NCBI GenBank assembly: GCA_902492545.1
Contig: CABULX010000092.1
Span: 1 to 8,791, forward strand
Source of the DNA: an uncultured Collinsella sp.
Lineage (GTDB): Bacteria > Actinomycetota > Coriobacteriia > Coriobacteriales > Coriobacteriaceae
Length of the DNA stretch: 8,791 nucleotides
Direction of reading: 5' to 3'
Position numbers and translations under genes: made by a program. Position 1 is the stretch's first letter, and the number at the start of each line of letters is the position of its first letter. The notes beneath the pieces are model-generated. The model was given only the letters and a program-made list of their open reading frames with translations. It was not told where the DNA came from and ran no database searches. Positions 1 through 5,026 of the stretch are shown in pieces.

Positions 1-16
1 GCGCAACGCGTTGCGC
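1..16. repeat. Perfect 16-bp palindrome at the window edge
   Basis: The first 16 bases (GCGCAACGCGTTGCGC) equal their own reverse complement. The palindrome may extend to the left of the window. No T-run follows it, so it is not an obvious terminator. It could belong to the end of an upstream gene, since one frame reaches a TGA at 17-19, or it could be an operator-like site. Too little flanking sequence is present to decide. Confidence 0.4.
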
Positions 17-91
17 TGAGTCCTGAGGCTGTTGCAATGAAAATGAGAATCAAGGCACCTTTGTGGTGGTTTTTCAGTTTGCCAACGATAT

Positions 92-119
92 GTGAACGGC
101 TAAAAAAGTCTGCTATACT
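92..119 (+). promoter_or_regulatory. Probable promoter of tRNA-Glu
   Basis: A good -10 hexamer, TATACT (114-119), lies 10 bases before the first tRNA base, as expected for a stable-RNA promoter with a very short 5' leader. The -35 is weak: GTGAAC at 92-97 gives a 16-bp spacer and matches the consensus at only three positions. The -10 and its position are clear; the -35 assignment is a guess. Confidence 0.55.
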
Positions 120-129
120 CTTTCCCGCT

Positions 130-206
130 GTCCCCATCGTCTAGCGGCCAAGGACGCCACCCTTTCAAGGTGGATATCGCGGGTTCGAATCCCGCTGGGG
201 GCACCA
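130..206 (+). tRNA. tRNA-Glu (anticodon UUC), CCA encoded
   Basis: The sequence folds into a full cloverleaf. The acceptor stem is 130-136 with 196-202, seven pairs including one U-G. The anticodon stem 157-161/169-173 closes a seven-base loop (162-168) with anticodon TTC at 164-166. The T-stem 179-183/191-195 encloses TTCGAAT. The discriminator is A203 and CCA is encoded at 204-206. The anticodon reads GAA and GAG. A promoter and a terminator flank it closely, so it appears to be a single-gene transcript. Its 3' half (189-206) is part of a repeat that recurs at 378-395. Confidence 0.97.
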
Positions 207-289
207 TTTAAATTAAGAAGCCCGTTACCCCCGCGGTGACGGGCTTTTTGCTACCGATATGCCGGGATTCGAACCCGACAGGGTGCGGA
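189..289 (+). repeat. Direct repeat copy 1: tRNA 3' tail, terminator, inverted T-arm
   Basis: These 101 bases align without gaps to 378-478 (offset 189) with nine mismatches, about 91% identity. The unit contains the 3' half of the tRNA T-arm, the acceptor 3' strand with CCA, the terminator, and a T-arm-like sequence in reverse orientation at 263-277. Eight of the nine differences are transitions, and those within the terminator arms keep pairing through G-U wobbles. The exact match starts at ATCCCGC and ends at GTGCGGA. Confidence 0.9.
219..249 (+). terminator. Rho-independent terminator of tRNA-Glu
   Basis: An 11-bp stem (219-229 with 235-245, one G-U pair) closes a five-base loop and runs into TTTTT at 245-249. 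It starts 12 bases after the tRNA CCA end and so terminates the tRNA transcript. Confidence 0.88.
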
Positions 290-377
290 GCTGAGGAAAC
301 GCGCAAGCGTTTTCCAGCGCAGCACGCAAGGAGCGGAGCGACGCAGCGGAAGCGGGCGGCGCCAGCCGCACGCGGAC

Positions 378-478
378 ATCCCGCTGGGGGCACCATTTAA
401 ACTGAGAAGCCCGTTGCTCTCGCGGTGGCGGGCTTTTTGCTATCCATGTGCCGGGATTCGAACCCGACAGGGTGCGGA
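378..478 (+). repeat. Direct repeat copy 2: tRNA-tail remnant and terminator
   Basis: This is the second copy of the 189-289 unit. It begins with the tRNA 3' end (T-stem half, TGGGGGC acceptor strand, ACCA) but has no 5' tRNA portion in front, so it cannot encode a tRNA. The 88 bases between the copies (290-377) are GC-rich, with repeated AGCG words and a small hairpin at 295-315. The arrangement resembles the duplicated tRNA 3' ends left by integrative elements or by tandem duplication of a tRNA tail. The origin is inferred; the repeat itself is directly visible. Confidence 0.88.
408..438 (+). terminator. Second, orphan terminator-like hairpin
   Basis: This is the copy-2 counterpart of the tRNA terminator: stem 408-418/424-434 followed by TTTTT at 434-438. 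Several Watson-Crick pairs have become G-U wobbles, so it is weaker. No intact gene lies directly upstream. It may act as a backup terminator for tRNA read-through. Confidence 0.6.
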
Positions 479-486
479 TCCCGGCA
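449..486. repeat. Inverted repeat enclosing a T-arm-like sequence
   Basis: TGCCGGGAT (449-457) and ATCCCGGCA (478-486) are perfect 9-bp inverted arms around a 20-base interior. The left arm overlaps the T-arm-like CGGGATTCGAACCCG (452-466), whose minus strand reads GGG-TTCGAAT-CCC like a real tRNA T-loop. No complete tRNA can be built from either strand here. Confidence 0.55.
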
Positions 487-501
487 TCATCGCAAGGCCT
501 G

Positions 502-718
502 TGGTCAAAAAATGGCAAATTTGAGTACTGTTACCATTTTAGTTACAGCGATTTCATGCCATCTGAAGGCGATTTAGACGCCAGGGGTCCTAAGGTGGAA
601 GAATTGCAGGTGTTTTTCAGCTAAGTACTTGGACACATGTTGCGTAACACTGCATATTTTGCAAAAAGATAATGCTACAGGACTTGTGACAGTACTCATA
701 TTTGACGTTTTTTGCCCA
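502..718. mobile_element. MITE-like non-coding element with 34-bp terminal inverted repeats
   Basis: The left end (502-535) and the reverse complement of the right end (685-718) match at 28 of 34 positions, including the shared blocks CAAAAAA and TGAGTACTGT. The interior of about 150 bases is AT-richer than the neighbouring genes and contains no plausible ORF. Weaker similarity may extend the arms outward by about 10 bases (AAGG...GTGG). Size, inverted ends and lack of coding capacity fit a miniature inverted-repeat transposable element or a long-hairpin intergenic repeat. I see no clear target-site duplication, and multicopy status cannot be judged from one window. Confidence 0.6.
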
Positions 719-738
719 CGACCCCTTATTACGTGGGC
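714..738. repeat. Small hairpin at the right edge of the inverted-repeat element
   Basis: GCCCACG (714-720) and CGTGGGC (732-738) form a perfect 7-bp stem with an 11-base loop. The left arm overlaps the outer end of the element's right inverted repeat. No T-run follows on either strand, so a terminator is unlikely. Confidence 0.45.
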
Positions 739-779
739 GAATCAGTTACAAAACGGACTCCTAAGCGTCCTTCGCAAAC

Positions 780-811
780 AAAAACCGGGGCCCGCATGAT
801 GCGGACCCCGG
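780..811 (-). terminator. Rho-independent terminator of glnA
   Basis: Read on the minus strand, a 12-bp, mostly G-C stem (811-800 with 796-785, one G-U) with a three-base loop is followed by TTTTT (784-780). It lies about 30 bases past the glnA stop codon and is a textbook intrinsic terminator. Confidence 0.92.
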
Positions 812-842
812 CTCAATACCGTGACGATATGTCAGTTACGCT

Positions 843-2930
843 CTACACGTAGAACAGGATGTCGTCGTAGGTCGGGACCGGCCAGTAGTCGGCTGCCACG
901 ATCTCCTCCATGGCGTCCACGGCGGCACGCAGCGCATCCATAGCGGGAACGACCTCGTGCGCGTACACGTTGGCCTGCTCCTGGCCATCGAGAGCCTCGG
1001 CCTTCTGATGCACGACGTCGAGCGCCTTGATGGAGTCGTTGATGGCAGTGATACCGTTGCAGAGCTTGTTGAGCGTGTTCTGCTCGCACTGCATGGCGGC
1101 CTCAGCACCGGCGGCACGAATAGTCTCAAGGCCCTTAGCGACCTTGGTGGCATAGGCGGTAATGACCGGGCGATAGGTACGGCGCGCCTCGCGAACCATC
1201 GTGGTGGCCTCGATGTTCATGAGCTTGTTGTACTTCTCGAGCTTGCAGTCGTAGCGGCACTGAGCCTCGGCCTTGGTCAGGACACCCGTCTCCTCAAAGA
1301 GCGCGATGGCCTTTTCGGAAACAAAGGCGGGCAGGGCGTCGGCCGTGGTCTTGTTGTTGGCAAGACCACGCTTCTCGGCCTCAACGGGCCACTCGTCGGA
1401 GTAGCCGTCACCGGAGAACAGGATGCGCTGGTGGTCGGTCAGGACCTTCTTGCAGTACTCGAGCGCAGCGTCCTGGAACTCATCCTCGGGCGTACCCTCA
1501 AGCGCGTCGGCGAAGGACTTGAGCGACTTGGCCACGGCGGCATCGAGCACCAGGTTGGAGTCGGAGACGTTCTGCTCGGAGCCGCAGGCACGGAACTCGA
1601 ACTTGTTGCCCGTGAAGGCAAACGGGGAGGTGCGGTTGCGGTCGGTGTTGTCCTGCATCAGCTTGGGCAGGGTATCGGCGCCCAGGTCGAGCACGCCGCG
1701 CGTGGCATGGACGGAAGCCTTGCCATCGATGATCTTCTCGACGACCTCGGTAAGCTGGTCGCCCAGGAAGATGGACATAATCGCCGGAGGAGCCTCGTTG
1801 GCGCCCAGACGATGGTCGTTGCCGGCCGAGGCAACGGAGGCACGCAGGAGCTCCTGATAGTTATCAACGGCCTCGATCACCGCGGTGAGGAAGACGATGA
1901 ACTGCAGGTTGTCGAGCGGGGTGTCGCCCGGATCGAGCAGATTCTCGGACTCGGTGCCAAGCGACCAGTTGTTGTGCTTGCCCGAACCGTTGATGCCCTC
2001 GAAGGGCTTCTCGTGCAGCAGGCAGACCAAGTCGTGGCGGGAGGCGATGAGCTTCATCTTCTCCATCATGACCAGATTCTGGTCGATGGCCTCGTTGACT
2101 TCGCCATAGACGGGGGCGAGCTCATGCTGGCAGGGAGCAACCTCGTTGTGCTTGGTCTTGGCGGGAATGCCAAGCGCCCACAGTTCATCGTCCAGGTCCT
2201 TCATATAGGCCGAGACGGTGGGGCGGATAGCGCCAAAGTAGTGCTCCTCGAGCTCCTGGCCCTTGCAGGGAGCAGCACCAAAGAGGGTGCGGCCGGTGAT
2301 GACCAGGTCCTTGCGCTTGCGATAGGCGTCCTTCTTGATCAGGAAGTACTCCTGCTCGTCGCCCACGGAAGGAACGACCTTCTTGGGGGTCTTGCCAAAC
2401 AGCGCCAAAACGCGCTTGGACTCACGCGAGAGCGCGGTCATGGAGCGCAGCAGCGGGGTCTTCTTGTCCAGAGCCTCGCCCGTGTAGGAGCAGAAAGCCG
2501 TAGGAATGCACAGGACATCGTCCTTGATAAAGGCGGGGCTGGTGGGATCCCAAGCGGTGTAGCCACGGGCCTCGAAGGTAGCGCGCAGGCCGCCGTTGGG
2601 GAAGCTGGAGGCATCCGGCTCGCCCTGGATGAGGTTCTTGCCCGTAAACTTGGTAATGGCGGTGCCGTCGTGGTTGGGCTCCAGGAAGCTGTCGTGCTTC
2701 TCGGAAGTAATGCCCGAAAGCGGCTGGAACCAGTGCGCGTAGTGCGTCGCGCCCTTGGAGATAGCCCAGACCTTCATGGCGTGGGCAACGGCGTTGGCCA
2801 CATCCAGGTCGAGCGGCTCACCGCCCTCGAGGGTTGCAGCAAGGCGCTTCCAAATGTCCTTGGGGAGGTAGTCCTTCATGACTTCCTCAGAGAACACCAT
2901 GGTCCCGAAGCGGTCAGTAAGTTCGGCCAT
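843..2930 (-). CDS. glnA: Glutamine synthetase, type III (GSIII, GlnN family)
   Basis: This cytoplasmic enzyme makes glutamine from glutamate, ammonia and ATP and is the main entry point for ammonia assimilation. At 695 residues it matches GSIII (about 700), not GSI or GSII (about 350-470). Visible landmarks, counted from the chosen start, are EQEYFLI (192-198), KHNEVAPCQHELAP (260-273), NGSGKHNNWSLGT (314-326), GNDHRLGANEAPPAI (370-384) and NRTSPFAFTGNKFEFR (432-447). These are the GSIII glutamate, ammonia and ATP-binding blocks, and all are intact. The start is ATG at 2930 because AAGGGAG lies about eight bases upstream and the protein then begins MAELTDRFG. An in-frame ATG at 2993 would add 21 residues but has no good ribosome-binding site. 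The gene is monocistronic, has its own terminator, and is divergent from metF. Its upstream region carries a possible nitrogen-control operator. Confidence 0.97.
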   Translation of the reverse strand: MAELTDRFGTMVFSEEVMKDYLPKDIWKRLAATLEGGEPLDLDVANAVAHAMKVWAISKGATHYAHWFQPLSGITSEKHDSFLEPNHDGTAITKFTGKNLIQGEPDASSFPNGGLRATFEARGYTAWDPTSPAFIKDDVLCIPTAFCSYTGEALDKKTPLLRSMTALSRESKRVLALFGKTPKKVVPSVGDEQEYFLIKKDAYRKRKDLVITGRTLFGAAPCKGQELEEHYFGAIRPTVSAYMKDLDDELWALGIPAKTKHNEVAPCQHELAPVYGEVNEAIDQNLVMMEKMKLIASRHDLVCLLHEKPFEGINGSGKHNNWSLGTESENLLDPGDTPLDNLQFIVFLTAVIEAVDNYQELLRASVASAGNDHRLGANEAPPAIMSIFLGDQLTEVVEKIIDGKASVHATRGVLDLGADTLPKLMQDNTDRNRTSPFAFTGNKFEFRACGSEQNVSDSNLVLDAAVAKSLKSFADALEGTPEDEFQDAALEYCKKVLTDHQRILFSGDGYSDEWPVEAEKRGLANNKTTADALPAFVSEKAIALFEETGVLTKAEAQCRYDCKLEKYNKLMNIEATTMVREARRTYRPVITAYATKVAKGLETIRAAGAEAAMQCEQNTLNKLCNGITAINDSIKALDVVHQKAEALDGQEQANVYAHEVVPAMDALRAAVDAMEEIVAADYWPVPTYDDILFYV

Positions 2931-2950
2931 ACGGAACTCCCTTCGTATCG

Positions 2951-2971
2951 GCACCGCGTGAGAAGCGGTGT
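2951..2971 (-). other. Hairpin in the glnA 5' leader
   Basis: CACCGC (2952-2957) and GCGGTG (2965-2970) form a 6-bp stem with a seven-base loop, extendable by one G-U pair. It lies just upstream of the AAGGGAG ribosome-binding site on the minus strand. It could affect mRNA stability or translation, but the stem is short and may be incidental. Confidence 0.35.
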
Positions 2972-3009
2972 TGATTACTAACGAACGAGTCATAGCTTAG
3001 ACTCGCCGT

Positions 3010-3047
3010 GTTTCCGCGACATTACCGTTATGTTGCTGTCGCGAAAC
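3010..3047 (-). promoter_or_regulatory. Candidate nitrogen-control operator (GlnR-box-like array) of glnA
   Basis: Four 5-bp half-sites start at exactly 11-bp intervals: GTTTC 3010, ATTAC 3021, GTTGC 3032, GAAAC 3043. Read as two boxes, the minus strand gives GTAAT-N6-GAAAC and the plus strand gives GTTGC-N6-GAAAC. Each matches the actinobacterial GlnR consensus gTnAc-N6-GaAAc except at one position. The outer arms also form an 11-bp inverted repeat with one extra base. The array lies 80-117 bases before the glnA start and overlaps the candidate promoter. Whether this organism has GlnR is unknown, so another dimeric regulator is possible. Confidence 0.45.
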
Positions 3048-3054
3048 CAATCAA
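3027..3054 (-). promoter_or_regulatory. Possible glnA promoter
   Basis: On the minus strand TTGATT (3054-3049) and CATAAC (3032-3027) are separated by 16 bp, each matching the sigma-70-type consensus at four of six positions. It would give a leader of about 90 bases. It lies inside the GlnR-like half-site array, so a bound regulator would directly affect RNA polymerase. The match is only moderate. Confidence 0.35.
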
Positions 3055-3166
3055 TGAGGTTACCCTATCGAGGCGGCATTGCCACCCTCAACAGCCAATC
3101 AACTGCATAAATTGCAGACCTCTCCCCATGGTTTAAGGGTAGTCAATTTGGGATGGACCTCTATTA

Positions 3167-3192
3167 ACTGGTATTTTGCATCAGATACCAGT
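3167..3192. promoter_or_regulatory. Perfect 8+8 inverted repeat, candidate operator
   Basis: ACTGGTAT (3167-3174) and ATACCAGT (3185-3192) are exact inverted copies around a 10-base spacer. This is typical of a site for a dimeric regulator contacting two major grooves. A -10-like TATAGT (3196-3201) follows at once, so the site could control a plus-strand promoter for the metF operon. A related half-site, TGGTAT, recurs at 3259-3264. The site sits between divergent glnA and metF, and the regulator is unknown. As RNA it would form an 8-bp hairpin without a T-run, so it is not a terminator. Confidence 0.45.
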
Positions 3193-3307
3193 CTTTATAG
3201 TCCGTGCCTAGATTAGCCGCTCTGTTATAGAGAAAGCCGATAGCAAGGCATCTTTGATTGGTATCCTCAAATAACGAGTGAAACTCCACCGTGGCACAGT
3301 GGTGCTG

Positions 3308-3313
3308 TAGAAT
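3308..3313 (+). promoter_or_regulatory. Possible -10 element for metF
   Basis: TAGAAT matches the -10 consensus at five of six positions and would start a transcript with a leader of about 35-40 bases before metF. No acceptable -35 is found 16-18 bp upstream, so this promoter would need an activator, or the real promoter is further upstream (for example TATAGT at 3196-3201). Confidence 0.3.
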
Positions 3314-3356
3314 CCTTACAACACATCACACTATTACGTATCTAGAGGAGCACGAT

Positions 3357-4229
3357 ATGCGCGTCGACGAGGTTTTTAAGCAGGCAGCATCCCAGGGCAC
3401 CGCACCCGTTTCGTTTGAGATGTTCCCGCCCAAGGGCGAGCTGACCCTCGACACGGCTCGCGAAGTGGCAGGCAATCTGTGCAAGCTTTCGCCGAGCTTT
3501 GTCTCGGTCACCTGCTCGGCTGGCGGCTCGGGCAACGGCGCCACCACCGCCCCCATCGCGCATATGATTACGAGCGAATTCGATACACCCTCGGTGGCAC
3601 ACCTTACCTGCGTGGGCCGCTCGCATGCCGATATCGCCGCCAAGATCGACGAGTATCGCACCGCCGGCGTGGAAAACATCCTGGCCCTGCGTGGCGATCT
3701 CCCCGCCGGCGCGACCGAGGACGACAAGCCCGCCTCGGACTACGCCTACGCCCGCGACCTCATCCCCGAGCTCGTCGACGCCGGCTTTTGCGTGGGCGCC
3801 GCAGCCTATCCCGAGGGCCATATTGCCTGTGAGGATCTCAACCTCTCGGTCGAACACCTCAAGCAAAAACAGGACGCTGGCGCGAGCTTCTTTGTGACGC
3901 AGCTCTTCTTTGATAACGAGTGCTTCTACCGTTTTCGCGAGCTTGCCGACAAGGCCGGCATCACCGTGCCCATTACCGCGGGCATCATGCCGTTTATGGG
4001 CAAGTCACAGATCAGCCGCATGGTCTTTATGTGCGGCGCGTCGCTGCCCTCCCCCGTCATCAAGATTCTCGCCAAGTACGAGAATGACCCCGAGAGCCTG
4101 CAGGCAGCTGGTGTAGATTATGCAGCCCGCCAGCTTTGCGACCTCAAGGAGCACGGCGCCGACGGCTTGCACCTGTACACTATGAACCGTCCTGCGATCG
4201 CCGCAACCATTATGGAGCGCCTAGGGTAA
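3357..4229 (+). CDS. metF: 5,10-methylenetetrahydrofolate reductase
   Basis: This cytoplasmic flavoenzyme reduces 5,10-methylene-THF to 5-methyl-THF, the methyl donor used by methionine synthase. At 290 residues it has the single-domain TIM-barrel length of bacterial MetF (E. coli 296). Visible motifs are SFEMFPPK (19-26), VTCSAGGSG (51-59), ENILALRGDLP (106-116), AAYPEGH (149-155), FFVTQLFFD (178-186), AGIMPF (208-213) and LHLYTMNR (271-278). Glu21, Asp114 and Gln182 align with the E. coli catalytic and folate-binding residues Glu28, Asp120 and Gln183. The start is ATG 3357, six bases after AGAGGAG. It is the first gene of the methionine operon, and its TAA overlaps the next ATG by one base (TAATG), which suggests translational coupling. 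Confidence 0.96.
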   Translation: MRVDEVFKQAASQGTAPVSFEMFPPKGELTLDTAREVAGNLCKLSPSFVSVTCSAGGSGNGATTAPIAHMITSEFDTPSVAHLTCVGRSHADIAAKIDEYRTAGVENILALRGDLPAGATEDDKPASDYAYARDLIPELVDAGFCVGAAAYPEGHIACEDLNLSVEHLKQKQDAGASFFVTQLFFDNECFYRFRELADKAGITVPITAGIMPFMGKSQISRMVFMCGASLPSPVIKILAKYENDPESLQAAGVDYAARQLCDLKEHGADGLHLYTMNRPAIAATIMERLG

Positions 4230-5017
4230 TGGAAAAACCGCACATCGATACAGCTTTTGTCGAAGTGCCGGCCGACCTTGCGTCGCCGGCGCTTTACCGT
4301 GTCGATGCTGCGCACCATCCCCGTGTCGACCGTGCCGAGATGCTGCGGTATCTGGGTTACGGCGGCCAGCAGATTGAGCCCGAGTTGTCGCAGCGTATTG
4401 AGCTTGTCGTTGAACGTCTGGAATTGGACATTGAGCCCCGTGGCGTGCGCCGCGTGTTTGCCGTCGATGCCACGGGTGTGGACGAGCAGGGAGAACCTTG
4501 CATTCGCCTGGTCGGCACCAACGTTGAACTGCGCGGTCGCGATATCTATCGTCATCTCAAAGACGCCCGCTTTGCCGCGCTCATGGCATGCACCCTCGGC
4601 ATAGACGCCGAGCGTCGCCTGCGCATCACGGGAGCCCAACATCCCCTGGAGGGCGCCGTGCTCGACGCCGCGTGCTCCGCTTACGTGGAAGCCGCCGTTG
4701 AGCAAATGGACCAGCAGGTCAAGGCTGCGGCCGCCGCACACGGACTCGCCGGCAACTGGCGCTTCAGTCCCGGCTATGGCGACTGCCCGCTCTCGGCCCA
4801 GCGCTCGATCGTCAATGCGCTCAACGCCACGCGGCTCATCGGGCTTACCGTCACACCCACCAGCCTGCTCATGCCCACCAAAAGCGTGACCGCGGTGATC
4901 GGCCTATTCGACGGCGAGGTCCACGACGCCCAGAGCCGCCCCACCTGCAATATCTGCCGCATGCGCGAACACTGCCGCTTCCGCGCCGCCCACACCACCT
5001 GCTATTCCAGCCATTAG
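4229..5017 (+). CDS. Stand-alone methionine synthase activation (reactivation) domain protein
   Basis: This protein corresponds to the C-terminal AdoMet-binding activation domain of cobalamin-dependent methionine synthase, which supports reductive methylation of inactive cob(II)alamin. It has 262 residues. The AdoMet-site landmark RFSPGYGDCPL (178-188) resembles the RxxPxYG signature of MetH activation domains, and LLMPTKSVTAVIG (213-225) is the conserved block after it. The C-terminus carries four cysteines, 240, 243, 249 and 258 (C-x2-C-x5-C-x8-C), which could bind an Fe-S cluster or zinc; E. coli MetH has no such tail to my knowledge. The ATG overlaps the metF stop. The gene lies directly before a metH lacking this domain, so the two products probably act together. 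Residues before about 100 are less recognisable. The AdoMet and repair role is inferred from family and context. Confidence 0.92.
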   Translation: MEKPHIDTAFVEVPADLASPALYRVDAAHHPRVDRAEMLRYLGYGGQQIEPELSQRIELVVERLELDIEPRGVRRVFAVDATGVDEQGEPCIRLVGTNVELRGRDIYRHLKDARFAALMACTLGIDAERRLRITGAQHPLEGAVLDAACSAYVEAAVEQMDQQVKAAAAAHGLAGNWRFSPGYGDCPLSAQRSIVNALNATRLIGLTVTPTSLLMPTKSVTAVIGLFDGEVHDAQSRPTCNICRMREHCRFRAAHTTCYSSH

Positions 5018-5026
5018 GAGCCCCCG

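Noticed and set aside
1..141. Open frame of 47 codons running from the window edge into the tRNA
   Set aside because: It reads through the tRNA promoter and ends inside the tRNA. The protein is unrecognisable, so it is probably open by chance.
445..490. Second complete tRNA gene on the minus strand
   Set aside because: Only a T-arm-like sequence is present; there is no acceptor pairing, anticodon arm or CCA end consistent with a cloverleaf.
225..518. Minus-strand ORF of 97 codons with an internal repeated phrase
   Set aside because: The repetition reflects the duplicated tRNA-tail and terminator DNA; the frame covers structured RNA elements and has no coding signal.
957..2981. Very long plus-strand open frame (674 codons) antisense to glnA
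   Set aside because: The minus strand carries unmistakable type III glutamine synthetase motifs throughout. The antisense translation is a G/L/V/R-rich string without recognisable domains, as expected when a GC-rich gene with biased third positions is read on the other strand.
2931..2993. Upstream ATG (2993) as glnA start
   Set aside because: It would add 21 residues that do not look like a GSIII N-terminus and has no good ribosome-binding site; ATG 2930 has AAGGGAG at proper spacing.
3292..3306. Sigma-54-like promoter (TGGCAC...TGCT) before metF
   Set aside because: The GG and GC dinucleotides are one base too close for the fixed -24/-12 geometry, and this type of actinobacterium is not expected to have sigma-54.
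3291..3356. GTG at 3291 as metF start
   Set aside because: The 22 extra residues do not fit the MetF N-terminus, and the strong AGAGGAG lies within this stretch, six bases before ATG 3357.
3048..3356. Cobalamin or SAM riboswitch upstream of the metF-metH operon
   Set aside because: I looked for the B12 box and SAM riboswitch core motifs because the genes would fit, and found none.
4136..4228. ATG 4136 as start of the activation protein
   Set aside because: It would overlap metF by 94 bases with a basic, non-conserved leader; ATG 4229 overlaps the metF stop by one base, typical of a coupled operon.
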